Part shown: piece by piece, positions 33,930 through 45,070 of the stretch
How positions within the stretch are numbered: position 1 is the stretch's first letter
Layout of the letters: each line of letters starts with the position of its first letter
Assembly: GCA_020055645.1 (NCBI GenBank)
Contig: CM034546.1
Coordinates: 51,646,001-51,710,000, forward strand
DNA: 64,000 nucleotides
Direction: 5' to 3'
Source of the DNA: Tomocerus qinae
Taxonomy: Eukaryota; Arthropoda; Collembola; Entomobryomorpha; Tomoceridae
The notes under the pieces: model-generated
What the model saw: the letters and a program-made list of their open reading frames with translations, nothing else
What the model was told of the DNA's origin: nothing
The model's database searches: none
Made by a program: the position numbers and the translations under genes

Positions 33930-35945
33930 TCAATTTGTAAATATGAATGTGTGAACATTCTGCTGAGAAGAATATTTACTGCGAACAAAGATAATCTTCT
34001 TATTTTTATTAGCTCTTTTACGGAATTTCTGAAATTTGAACCTTATATCGTGACAGATTGAGCGAAGAATATTCCTTGAATGTTTCAATCTATTTAAAGC
34101 AGAGCATAATGCAGCAAACAAATCCTTAAAATTTAAGTTAAAAGAAAATGTTTTACTCCAAACTAATTCCACACAGAATGCGAGGAAAGCCCCAAGGAGG
34201 AAATATCCACATAAAATAAAAATTGTATTTAATTTCATTTGCATGTTGATGCCCACGGGCATACTTTCCTGGTGGATGATAGCTTCATACGACTTTTTAA
34301 ATCGGAGATATTTAATGTAATCATTTTGGTCTTTCCACATAGTTAAAAACCCTTTCTCTTGCATCTGTTGAAAATAGGTCTGAAAATGATGACGATAACA
34401 ACCTCTGAAACGATAAAAATATGGCACAGTGGTTGCTGGAGATTTAGTTATCATGCAGTGGCCATTAGCTGCTGTTATTTTAGATATCAAAGGCATATAT
34501 TGACCTTGATTAATATTGGTTAAATCAAATAATTTCATGGAATAGTTAGTCAACAGTTTCCAAAGATGTATGGATGATCCACTTTTTTCCGTGTCATATA
34601 AAAAAATACTTGTCATTATCTTTTCCTGCAATTTATATGTAACGAAAACGTTGTCGTGCAAATTGAATGGAGTGTCGCTTGGCCAAAGGAGCTTATAATT
34701 ATTTTCCACGAGTTCTTTGAAGTCCATCATTTGTTTTCTATCAGGGGGAGCAACAATTTCACTCGTTATGTAGGTGCAATATTGAATAGTGATTATAGAT
34801 CCCATTAAGACTGTTATCAGGTACAGTAAGCTTTTTTCCCTTATGCCAGAAACAGATTGATCTAACAGAACAGAAATAACAGAGATTAAAACCAAAATAA
34901 ATTTTTCCCTAAAGGAGGAATTACGTGTCTCGTAAACTAAAATTAAATATGCAAGGGGAAATAGGAAAAAAATGAGCATCCAAGTTTGTTTGTCAAATGT
35001 ATTTTGGATCAAAACTGTCATAGATGCGTCATGATATTTTAGAGCTGCCTCACAGTAATAAGGGAACATTTCTTCAATGTGTTCAATAAATTGTGTCTGT
35101 AACCAACTAATGGAATCTAACATCCTAAACATCGTCAACATGAAAATGGTTCCACAAAGTTGTTGCGAATCTAAAGTGCTTTTTCGCTTTGCATAAACTG
35201 CAGTAAAATTTAAACCATCGGCCATCATTTCAACAGCTCTGTAAGAAGATGCAGGGCAAGACTCTTGATAGCTTATTTTCATTGCAGAATAAACAGAATC
35301 TTTGCACATGGTCATTGGAGCAGCATTGGCAAAAGGAAATCCCATATCAACTCCTCCAATTTTGATTCCTTGTAGATGTCCATTCAAAGAGGACCAAACT
35401 CTTCCCAAATCTTCGTCTACGATTTCTGTATCTGCATCGAATCCTTCTTGTTTGTATAAATTCCCAGTCAACACAGAATCATGAGTCACATTTTTAATAA
35501 CCAATAAAAAAAGTGAGCTGGACAATTCCTTCCTGACACTAGATCGCCAATTTTGAAGGCCAGGTTGAAAATTTTTCTTTCCGTAAACAATTATAAAGAT
35601 AGAAGAAGGACGATTGATTTCTTTGTCGAAAACTTTAATCAGAGTTGAAAATGAAGTGTCTGGTTCCATTGCAATATTTACATTGCAAACGTTATTAGAC
35701 ATATCCCTTGGATTATCTTCATTTCGACCAAAGATGCTCTTGCTGTAATTTGATGCAGCTGTAGTCCATGGCTGTAAATTTTGATTTGCTAACAAAAATT
35801 CGGTAATCCAGACGGAATTAGGAAATGTAACCAAATTAAAATCACAATTTTTGTAAAATGACAAATTTCGAATGCAGTTGGAATTTTTGAGAAGTTGAAA
35901 AGCCGATAATAACCAAAATAATTTATACCTTATTTCCCAATACAT
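33930..35945 (-). CDS. Divergent ionotropic receptor 2, intronless
   Basis: 671 codons from ATG 35945 (MYWEIRYKLFW). Same architecture as receptor 1: leader, the IRNLSFYKNCDFNLVTFPNS block, extracellular domain with DTSFSTLIKVF and CPASSYRAVEMMADGLNFTA, transmembrane segment WMLIFFLFPLAYLILVY, pore region ending LLDQSVSGIREKSLLYL, a second membrane segment into SEIVAPPDRKQ, the DFKELVENNYKLLW lobe and the last membrane segment FILCGYFLLGAFLAFCVELVW. The frame is intact, so it is probably functional. Only GxxLPS-like variation and the tail (ending VHTFIFTN) distinguish it from its neighbours. It would act as a ligand-gated channel subunit in sensory neuron membranes; the ligand is unknown. Confidence 0.82.
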   Translation of the reverse strand: MYWEIRYKLFWLLSAFQLLKNSNCIRNLSFYKNCDFNLVTFPNSVWITEFLLANQNLQPWTTAASNYSKSIFGRNEDNPRDMSNNVCNVNIAMEPDTSFSTLIKVFDKEINRPSSIFIIVYGKKNFQPGLQNWRSSVRKELSSSLFLLVIKNVTHDSVLTGNLYKQEGFDADTEIVDEDLGRVWSSLNGHLQGIKIGGVDMGFPFANAAPMTMCKDSVYSAMKISYQESCPASSYRAVEMMADGLNFTAVYAKRKSTLDSQQLCGTIFMLTMFRMLDSISWLQTQFIEHIEEMFPYYCEAALKYHDASMTVLIQNTFDKQTWMLIFFLFPLAYLILVYETRNSSFREKFILVLISVISVLLDQSVSGIREKSLLYLITVLMGSIITIQYCTYITSEIVAPPDRKQMMDFKELVENNYKLLWPSDTPFNLHDNVFVTYKLQEKIMTSIFLYDTEKSGSSIHLWKLLTNYSMKLFDLTNINQGQYMPLISKITAANGHCMITKSPATTVPYFYRFRGCYRHHFQTYFQQMQEKGFLTMWKDQNDYIKYLRFKKSYEAIIHQESMPVGINMQMKLNTIFILCGYFLLGAFLAFCVELVWSKTFSFNLNFKDLFAALCSALNRLKHSRNILRSICHDIRFKFQKFRKRANKNKKIIFVRSKYSSQQNVHTFIFTN

Positions 35946-36115
35946 TTTAGCAAAAAAAGTATTTAGCTCTCACGCATGCTTATAAGTGAAAAAGTAAAGT
36001 AGAAATGTTATCCCTAAAATGCCAATTGCAGTTTAGATATACTCAATGAATAGTTCATTGTCTTGTTTTTCAATTTCAGTCAATATAAACTTCAGGTAAT
36101 AGACAAAGCCAATTT

Positions 36116-36165
36116 CGGGGCTATATAATTTAACTGAAATTCTTTTTTACCAATCATTTTTAAAC
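36116..36165 (-). promoter_or_regulatory. Conserved TATA-like block upstream of receptor 2
   Basis: Minus-strand AGTTAAATTATATAGCCC about 175 nt before the start, matching the blocks of receptors 1 and 4 and of the fragment at 44.7-45.0 kb. Inferred core promoter; no transcript evidence. Confidence 0.5.
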
Positions 36166-36169
36166 AAGT

Positions 36170-37200
36170 TTCAATTACTTTGTTTCTTCTTCTGCTCGAT
36201 ACACTGGTTTGTGTAGTTTTTCACAGAATGATAACATAAGCTTATTAAATGTTATTACAGTTATGCAAAGAATTGAAAATCGAGCATTTTTGACAAAGTT
36301 TGTTAATAATTAGTTTGCTATTTTGCTTCTAACTAATGGGTAGTGATTACCGAAGCGCTATAAGTTTATATATTATTTGGTGGGGTAGTATTTCCTTCAT
36401 AACTTTGGTCGCTAGCCATACAGGTTTCCTGTTGTATTAAATATTGATAAGATAAGTGAACCAAAGTAGTTGCATCAGAAGTTTTACATTTGTTAGGAGT
36501 AATTGGCTCTAAACAATGGTTTTTTATGATTGCTGGTTTCAAACCATAATTTCCTTAATTATAGCTTGCAGGTCTTAAGCTATTCGAAAGAAAAGCTATG
36601 GCATTACTTTTTTGCAAATCGAAGTAATTTTTATGATACCTGTCGTCCTGTTGTAACTTGAAGTTTACAACTAAACAAAACAATATGCGAAAACACAATG
36701 TTAATCATTTCTCATAAAAAACTTCACATTATTATTGATTTTAACGATAACATGACATCACTAATTAACAGCTTTATTCAGGTACATATAGAGTGAGTGG
36801 GGAGCCGAGCCAACCCCTAAATTTGAGAAAAACAATTTTTTCCAAAGAAGGCAAAAAACTTTCACTCTTTGCGAGAATAGATAAGATAGTTGGTATTATT
36901 TATTGTTGCGCCGCTCTCTCGACCAAATTTCTAGATACGTTTCTGAGTATTCTAATTAACTTATAAATGGTTGTTTTAAACGGTTTACTTCTACGACTAC
37001 GATAAAATAGTTTTATTAAAAATTTTGAAAAAGGATTTTTTGACCACACTTACAGAAAAACTTCTATCATAAATTTTGAAAACAATTGCTACATTATTGT
37101 CCCTATTTTATTTTCGAAATTGTCAAACCAATAACAAATAGATAAAATTGTTAACTACCCTCGCGAATTATTTTGTTATCATTTAACATTTTGTTAAGAT
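36170..37200. other. Intergenic between receptors 2 and 3
   Basis: No gene is seen. 36790-36950 resembles the small inverted-repeat family at 32.0-32.2 kb (CAAATTTCTAGATACGTTTC) and is probably a degraded copy. The rest is AT-rich. Confidence 0.5.
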
Positions 37201-39186
37201 TTAAGATCTGTTACTATGGACAAGGAAAATCTTATTTTTATCATCTCTTTTACTGATCTTCTGAACTGTTGCTCTTATATCATAGCTTGAGAGAATATTC
37301 CTTAGCTGTTTAAGTGTATTTATAGCTATATGTAATGCACCTAAGAAATCCTGGAAATTAAAGTTCAACGAAAATGAGTATATCTTGCTCCAAACTAATT
37401 CCATACAAAATACTAGAAAAGCTCCAAGTAGGAAATATCCACATAAAATAAAAATTGTATTTAATTTCATTGCCATGTTGACTCCAACGGGCATATTTTC
37501 CTGATGGATAATATTTGCATAAGATTTTTTAAATTTCAGGTATTCAATGTAGTCACTTTGCTCCTTCCACATAGTTAATAGCCCATTCTCTTGCATCTCT
37601 TGAAAATAGGTCTGAAAATGTTCACGATAGCAACCGCTAAAACGATAAAAATATGGCACTGTCATTGCAGGTAATTTAGTCATCATACATAGTCCATCTG
37701 ATGATATTCTTTTAGGTATCAAAGGCACTACATACTGACCATCTTGTTTATTTGTTAAATCAAATAATTTCATGGAATAGTTAGTTAACATTTTCCAAAG
37801 CTGTCTAGACGATCCACTTTTTTTCGAGTCATATAAATAAATTTTTGTCATTATCGGCTCCATCAAATTATATTTAACGAACACGCTATCGTGCAAACTA
37901 ATTGGCTTGTCTTTCGGCCAAATGAGCTTATATTTTTTCTCCATGAGTTCTTTGAAATCAAATATTTGTTTTTTATCAGGAGGAACAACAACTTTACTTG
38001 TCATGTAATCACAATAATGAATAGTAATTATGAACCCCATTAAGGTAATTATGAGGTGTAGTAAGGTCTTTTTCCGAATGCCATAAACAGACTGATCTAG
38101 CAAAACAGCAACGAAGGAGATTAAAATCCAACTTAGCTTTTCCATAAATGAAGAAATGTCCGTTCCATAAGCTAAAACTAAAAATGCAAGAGGAAATAGA
38201 GAAAAGATTAGCATCCAGGATTGATCATCAAATGTATTTTGAATCAAAACGGTGAGTGATGCTTCACGGTATTTGATTGTTGCTTCGCAGTAATAAGGGT
38301 ACTTTTCTTCCAAGTACTGAGTAAAACGGGTCTCTAACCAACTAAGAGAGAATGGGTCTTCAAACCTTGACAACATGTAAATAGTTCCACAGAGTTGCTT
38401 CTGAAGCAAAATGCTACTCCATCTCGACTTGGCATAAATAGCAGTAAAATTTAATCCCTCGGCCATCATCTCAATTGCTCTGTAGGAAGAACCAGGGCAA
38501 GACCTTTCATAGCCTTTTTTCATTGCAGAATAAACCGAATCTTTGCATATGGGCATCGGAGCCGCATTGTCGTAAGGAAATCCCATATCAACTCCTAGAA
38601 TGTTAATTCCATTCAGATGTCCATTCAAATTGTACCAAACTCTTTCCCAATCTTGATCCTCGATTTCTGTATCTGCATTGAAGCCTCCTTGTTTGTATAA
38701 GTTTCCAGTGCGCAAGGAATCATGAGTCACATTTTTGATAACCAGTACAAACAGCGGGCTGGACAACTCAGTCTGGATATTTAATTGCCAATTTTGATAG
38801 CTGCGTTTAAGTTTCGTCTTTTCGTAGATAATTATGAATACAGAAGAAGGACGATTGATTTCTTTGCCAAAATATTGAGTAAGAAATCTAAACGAAGTAT
38901 CTGGTTCCATTAGGATATTAACATTGCAAACGTTATTGAATATATCCCTTGGATTATTTTCATTTCGGCCAAAGATGCTTTTTTGGTAGTTTGATGTAGC
39001 TATAGTCCACGGCTGTGAATTTTGATTGGATAACAAAAATTTGGACTCCCAGACAGAATTAGGAAATGATATCAGATTAAAATCACAATTTTTGTAACGT
39101 GACAAATTTCGAATGCAATGACCAATTTCAAAATAATTGAAAGCGAACACTAACCAAAAAAATTTACACCATGTTTTAAAATACAT
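37201..39186 (-). CDS. Divergent ionotropic receptor 3, intronless
   Basis: 661 codons from ATG 39186 (MYFKTWCKFFW). It has a leader, the IRNLSRYKNCDFNLISFPNS block, an extracellular domain with NVNILMEPDTSFRFL and YNLNGHLNGINILGVDMGFP, membrane segment WMLIFSLFPLAFLVLAY, pore region with LLDQSVYGIRKKTLLHL, a second membrane segment, DFKELMEKKYKLIWPKDKP, and a final membrane segment FILCGYFLLGAFLVFCMELVW. The conserved SEIIAPP after the pore is SKVVVPP here. The frame is intact. It is the receptor nearest the satellite foldback structure. Its upstream region resembles that of the fragment at 32.7-33.0 kb and lacks an obvious copy of the TATATAGCCC block at the usual distance. Confidence 0.82.
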   Translation of the reverse strand: MYFKTWCKFFWLVFAFNYFEIGHCIRNLSRYKNCDFNLISFPNSVWESKFLLSNQNSQPWTIATSNYQKSIFGRNENNPRDIFNNVCNVNILMEPDTSFRFLTQYFGKEINRPSSVFIIIYEKTKLKRSYQNWQLNIQTELSSPLFVLVIKNVTHDSLRTGNLYKQGGFNADTEIEDQDWERVWYNLNGHLNGINILGVDMGFPYDNAAPMPICKDSVYSAMKKGYERSCPGSSYRAIEMMAEGLNFTAIYAKSRWSSILLQKQLCGTIYMLSRFEDPFSLSWLETRFTQYLEEKYPYYCEATIKYREASLTVLIQNTFDDQSWMLIFSLFPLAFLVLAYGTDISSFMEKLSWILISFVAVLLDQSVYGIRKKTLLHLIITLMGFIITIHYCDYMTSKVVVPPDKKQIFDFKELMEKKYKLIWPKDKPISLHDSVFVKYNLMEPIMTKIYLYDSKKSGSSRQLWKMLTNYSMKLFDLTNKQDGQYVVPLIPKRISSDGLCMMTKLPAMTVPYFYRFSGCYREHFQTYFQEMQENGLLTMWKEQSDYIEYLKFKKSYANIIHQENMPVGVNMAMKLNTIFILCGYFLLGAFLVFCMELVWSKIYSFSLNFNFQDFLGALHIAINTLKQLRNILSSYDIRATVQKISKRDDKNKIFLVHSNRS

Positions 39187-40019
39187 TTTAACAAAAGTAC
39201 TCGGCTACCATTTACCATGCAAATGTACAAGCAAAGAAATAGAGCAACAAGGTACAAACTTAATCAAGAAATTTGTTATTGTGTAGTTATGCAAAAACCA
39301 TTCAACTTCAAAACAAACTTATAATAATAAACCAAACCAATCATCACGCAATTCTTATCAACGATATTTTATATTTTCTTTTGTACCCTACTTAGTGCAT
39401 TTTCAATACGCCCACACTATTCTTTACTGGGCCGCCAGTACTGTTACAAAATTTTACAACTTTTAATTGTCAACATTTGGTGTAATTTTGACATACGTTA
39501 ATGTTAACCCTTAGTTGACTTAATTGGTTCATGCAATATGCATTACATACGGGCTTACATATTGCAACAAAAAGTCAAAACTTCAGGGGCATAGATTGTT
39601 ATTACTATTTCACTCTCACGTTAATCTCTTTGTGTTCGAAAGACAATGGATTATATTATGTTGCATTACAATGGACCTCACACGTTGATTTGCTCCACTC
39701 GAAGTTTGCGATGAAGTTAAGCCTTTGTATTGCAACATAATAATATGTGATAGTCTACAAGAAACCCGGCGCAGAGCGAAAAATATGAAAACGGGTTTAT
39801 TCCATTAAAAAATAGAACCATTTTCGGTCTAAAAAATGGCACCGGTCTCATATTTTTACAAAAATTCTACGAATTTTAATAAATATTGAAAGTCAACACA
39901 ATTTTTTTATGCTTTTAGTTATTGCATTGCTGGTAAACACCCGATGGTCAAAGAAACTATTCCGAAATCTCATGAAAAGTAAAGTCAAAAGACAGTTTTA
40001 GTTTACATCTATTTCAAAT

Positions 40020-41960
40020 AACGGTCAAATTCCGCCACTATTCAAATATGGTATCCATAACACAGCATTACTTACTCCTGGGGGGCTAGAGGTCAACCAT
40101 TTAGGGGGCCAAATTTGAACTGCGTGATATAGATGCGCCACTTTGACCAACAGGGTAATAAAATACGTAGAATTCAAATACGGAATCCATAACACAGCAG
40201 TACTTACTCCTGGGGGTCTAGAGGTCAACTAATTAGGGGGTCAATTTTGAGCAGCGTGACATTGATCCGCTACTTAGCCCTACGGGGTAATTAAATACGC
40301 GGAATTCAAACATGGAATCCATAACACAGCAAGACTTACTCCTAGGGATCTTGAGGTCAACCACTTTGGGGGCCAAATTTGAACTGCGTGATCTTGATCC
40401 GCCGCTTAGCACGACGGGGTAATTAAATACGCAGAATTCAAATATGGAATCCATAACACAGCATTACTTACTCCTGGGGGTCTAGTGGTCAATCCTATTG
40501 GGGGCCAAATCTAAACAGCGTGATCTACTTCCGTCACTTTGCCAGACGGGGTAATTGAATACGTAGAATAAAAATATTAAATCAATTTAGTCGCATTAAT
40601 AATTTCTGGGGGTCTAAAGATCAATCCTTTTGGGGGTCAAATCTAAATTGCGTAATTCAGTTCCACCACTTTGCCCTACAGTGTAATTAAATACGCGGAA
40701 TTCAAACATGGAATCCATAACACAGCAAGACTTACTCCTAGGGATCTTGAGGTCAACCACTTTGGGGGCCAAATTTGAACTGCGTGATCTTGATCCGCCG
40801 CTTAGCACGACGGGGTAATTAAATACGCAGAATTCAAATATGGAATCCATAACACAGCATTACTTACTCCTGGGGGTCTAGTGGTCAATCCTATTGGGGG
40901 CCAAATCTAAACAGCGTGATCTACTTCCGTCACTTTGCCAGACGGGGTAATTGAATACGTAGAATAAAAATATTAAATCAATTTAGTCGCATTAATAATT
41001 TCTGGGGGTCTAAAGATCAATCCTTTTGGGGGTCAAATCTAAATTGCGTAATTCAGTTCCACCACTTTGCCCTACAGTGTAATTAAATACGCGGAATTCA
41101 AACATGGAATCCATAACACAGCAAGACTTACTCCTAGGGATCTTGAGGTCAACCACTTTGGGGGCCAAATTTGAACTGCGTGATCTTGATCCGCCGCTTA
41201 GCACGACGGGGTAATTAAATACGCAGAATTCAAATATGGAATCCATAACACAGCATTACTTACTCCTGGGGGTCTAGTGGTCAATCCTATTGGGGGCCAA
41301 ATCTAAACAGCGTGATCTACTTCCGTCACTTTGCCAGACGGGGTAATTGAATACGTAGAATAAAAATATTAAATCAATTTAGTCGCATTAATAATTTCTG
41401 GGGGTCTAAAGATCAATCCTTTTGGGGGTCAAATCTAAATTGCGTAATTCAGTTCCACCACTTTGCCCTACAGTGTAATTAAATAGGTAGGATTCAAACA
41501 TGGAATCCATAACACAGCAAGACTTACTCCTAGGGATCTTGAGGTCAACCACTTTGGGGGCCAAATTTGAACTGCGTGATCTTGATCCGCCGCTTAGCAC
41601 GACGGGGTAATTAAATACGCAGAATTCAAATATGGAATCTATAACACAGCATTACTTACTCCTGGGGGTCTAGTGGTCAATCCTATTGGGGGCCAAATCT
41701 AAACAGCGTGATCTACTTCCGTCACTTTGCCAGACGGGGTAATTGAATACGTAGAATAAAAATATTAAATCAATTTAGTCGCATTAATAATTTCTGGGGG
41801 TCTAAAGATCAACCCTTTTGGGGGTCAAGTCTAAATTGCGTAATCCAGTTCCACCACTTTGCCCTATAGTGTAATTAAGTACGTAGGATTGAAACATGGA
41901 ATGAATAGCAAGTCATTACTTATTCCTAGGGGTTCAAAAGTCAACCCTATTGGGGGCCAA
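40020..41960 (-). repeat. Left arm: ~132-bp satellite with 396-bp higher-order repeat
   Basis: Monomers contain CTCCTGGGGGTCTAG, GGTCAACC and GAATCCATAACACAGCA. From about 40445 three monomer types alternate in a 396-bp cycle that recurs nearly unchanged (for example 40614, 41010 and 41406). One monomer per cycle is diverged (AATATTAAATCAATTTAGTC). Confidence 0.93.
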
Positions 41961-42039
41961 ATCTAAATTTAATGCCCCTAATCCCCAAAATTAAATATTG
42001 ATACTGATTTCAAAGTTGGGGTTACTTAATTAAGGGAGC

Positions 42040-43745
42040 GTAATAAATTCCCAATTGGCCCCGAAAAGGACTGACCTCTAGACCCCCCAGGAATAAGTAA
42101 TGCTAAATTATGGATTCCATATTTAAATCCTGAGTAGTTATGCACCAAGTAGGGCAATGTAGCAAATCTAGATCACGCATTTCAAATTTGACTCCATAAT
42201 AGTTGACCTCTAGACCCCTGGAGTAAGTCATGCTTGATTATGGATACCATATTTGAATTCTACGTATTTAAGTACCACGTAGGGCATAAAAACGGATCTA
42301 GATTTCGCAATTCAAATTTGGCCCCCAAAATGGTTGACCACTAGACCCCCAGGAGTAAGTTGTGGTATGTTTCGGATTCCATATTTGAATTCTATGTATT
42401 TAAATACCGCGTAGAGCTAAGTGGCGGATCTAAATCACGCAATTCAAATTTGGCCCCTCAAATTGGTTGACCTCTTGACCTCCAGGAGTAAGTTATGTTG
42501 TGCTATGGACTCTATATTTGAATTCTACGTATTTAATTACCCTGTAGGGCTAGGTGGCAGATCTAGATCACGCAATTCAAATTTGGCCCCCAAAATGGTC
42601 TACCTCTAGAGCCACAGGAGTAAGTTGTGCTGTGTTTCGGATTTCATATTTGAATTCTACGTATTTAAGTACCCCGTAGGGCTAAGTGGTAGATCTAAAT
42701 CACGCAATTCAAATTTGGCCCCCCAAATTGGTTGACCTCTTGACCTCCAGGAGTAAGTTATGTTGTGCTATGGATTCCATATTTGAATTCGGTGTATTCA
42801 ATTACCTCGTAGGACTAAGTGGCGAATCTAGATCACGCAGTTCAAATTTGGCCCCTAAAATGGTTGACCACTAGACCCCCAGGAATAAGTTATGCTGTGT
42901 TATGGATTCCATATTTGAATTCTACGTATTTAAGTACCCCGTGGGGCTAAGTGGCGGATCTAGATCACGCAATTCAAATTTGGCCTCCAAAATGGTTTAC
43001 CTCTAGACCCCCAGGAGTAAGTTGTGCTGTGTTTCGGATTCCATATTTGAATTCTACGTATTAAAATACCGCGTAGAGCTAAGTGGCGGATCTAAATCAC
43101 GCAATTCAAATTTGGCCCCCCAAAATGGTTGACCTCTTGACCTCCAGGAGTAAGTTATGTTGTGCTATGGAATCTATATTTGAATTCTACGTATTTAATT
43201 ACCCTGTAGGGCTGGGTGGCAGATCCAGATCACGCAATTCAAATTTGGCCCCCAAAATGGTTGACCACTAGACCCCCAGGAATAAGTTATGCTGTGTTAT
43301 GGATTCCATATTTGAATTCTACGTATTTAAGTACCCCGTGGGGCTAAGTGGCGGATCTAGATCACGCAATTCAAATTTGGCCCCCAAAATGGTTTACCTC
43401 TAGACCCCCAGGAGTAAGTTGTGCTGTGTTTCGGATTCCATATTTGAATTCTACGTATTAAAATACCGCGTAGAGCTAAGTGGCGGATCTAAATCACGCA
43501 ATTCAAATTTGGCACCACAAATTGGTTGACCTCTTGACCTCCAGGAGTAAGTTATGTTGTGCTATGGATTCTATGTTTGAATTCTACGTATTTAATTACC
43601 CTGTAGGGCTAGGTGGCAGATCTAGATCACGCAGTTCAAATTTGGCCCCCAAAATGGTTAACCACTAGACCCCCAGGAGTAAGTTATGTTGTGCTTTGCA
43701 TTCCATATTTGAATTCTGCGTATTTAATTACCCCGTAGGGCACTC
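42040..43745 (+). repeat. Right arm: same satellite, opposite orientation
   Basis: Contains the reverse complement of the left-arm monomers (TAGACCCCCAGGAGTAAGT, CACGCAATTCAAATTTGGC). A higher-order period of ~397 bp is visible (42686, 43083, 43480). Its monomers differ from those of the left arm, so the arms homogenise separately. Confidence 0.93.
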
Positions 43746-43974
43746 TGGGGAATTTAGAATTTGTGATTTATGATTGGCTTCTAAATCCCCCTCGTTGGGT
43801 AATAACCATTCTGGCCGTTGAGTGCTTTCAAATTTTATAGGACGATTTAGTTAGAAGAATTATTGAAAGGTTAAAACGAGTGCGTTGGCTTTAAGTTCAT
43901 TTTCTAGCTTACTAGGTTTAGTAGGCTGCGCCACTTTTCTTGTAGACTATCACATATGGTCTGCTTAGTATTAC

Positions 43975-44110
43975 AAATTAACAAGCCATATTTTATCATA
44001 GCAGCTACAAAGTAACAAGCCATTTTATCATGGCCGCTAGAAAGTAACAAGCCATTTTATCATGACTGCGACAATTTAACAAACCTTTTTTACTTTGTAA
44101 TGTTAAGCAG
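43975..44110. repeat. Tandem units shared with 20.66-20.79 kb
   Basis: Three copies of AACAAGCCATTTTATCATGG-type units on the right side only, reverse complementary to the array at 20.66-20.79 kb. Confidence 0.85.
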
Positions 44111-44748
44111 ACGATATGATCCATTGTATTTCGAATACAAAGAGATTAACGTGAGAGTGAAACTATAATACATACCTACATGCGACTAGGCAAATATATT
44201 TAGCTTAGGTAGATGAAAGAATTTTCTTTCGAAATTTTTTGAGCTAATCCTTGAATTAAACTCGAAAATCTCAGTTTTGCAGGAGCCCTAAAATTGTAGC
44301 TCTTCCTGCTCGTAAAATACCAAAATATTTCGCATTTCGAGCTATTATGCTTTCTATCCTCAGAATATTTTATTGAAAAATCGTCTGACATAAACTGTCA
44401 GCTCAAACCAGTATAATTTCAATTTTCATAGTAATAAAAATCGTTGTGTATAGTTAAATGTTAGATTTTAATTCAATATTATACTATTTATGCACTAGAT
44501 TTTATAATCTGTAATTTGCTCTAAAATATAAAAAGCTGTCATGCAATTGACTGGTTTTCAAAGTGGATCAAAACTAGGGTTAATTATATGGAACCAAAAC
44601 CATTTATGGGTGCAAGCGGTTTAACTTGTATTTTCACTAAAACTGTTCCTGGCAATTCAATTATATAGCTCTACCCTTTACCAATGCCCATCTGGTAATG
44701 ATGTCATGGGTATCAAACTAAGTTAATCACTATCATGATTATTAATTA

Positions 44749-45000
44749 GATGAAATAATTTCATGGAAGAGTTAGTCAACATTTTTTAAAGAGGTCTATA
44801 CGATCCACTTTTTTTCGAGGGTGACATAAACACTCGTCATTATCTTTTCCTCAATTTGTAAACAAACGAACACATTATTACAATGGATTGCCCTGTATCT
44901 AGCCTAATATGAGCTTTTAATTAATTTCCACGAGTTCTCTAAAGACAAACACCAACGTTTTTTATCAGGGTGAATAAAAAATTCACTTGTTATATAAACT
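44749..45000 (-). pseudogene. Ionotropic receptor fragment (S2 lobe region)
   Basis: Aligns with 37765-38010 of receptor 3 (ATAATTTCATGGAA.AGTTAGTCAAC, CCACGAGTTCT) with many indels. At 45022-45070, in the wrong place for an upstream region of this fragment, a copy of the TATATAGCCC upstream block occurs, so a second lost gene may have stood here. Confidence 0.8.
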
Positions 45001-45070
45001 TTCGGTTGTATATCAATCCAAATACGAGGGCTATATAATTTATTTCATATTTATTTTGGATAATTATTTT

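Larger units (their letters stand above)
39590..44170. mobile_element. Large foldback element built from a satellite array
   Basis: Outer inverted sequences (TTTCACTCTCACGTTAATCTC near 39610 and its complement near 44140) enclose inner ones. 39743-39774 (ATATGTGATAGTCTACAAGA, then GGCGCAG) is complementary to 43926-43957. Inside, 40020-41960 and 42040-43745 are the same ~132-bp satellite in opposite orientations around a ~80-bp unique centre near 42000. There is no protein-coding frame of its own; the open frames across it are repeat artefacts. It resembles a Drosophila-type foldback element in layout, but I make no family assignment. Confidence 0.8.

Noticed and set aside
40025..43668. Series of similar 60-78-codon frames with SCCVMDSMFEFRVFNY
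   Set aside because: They repeat with the satellite period on both arms and have no domain; artefacts of the array.
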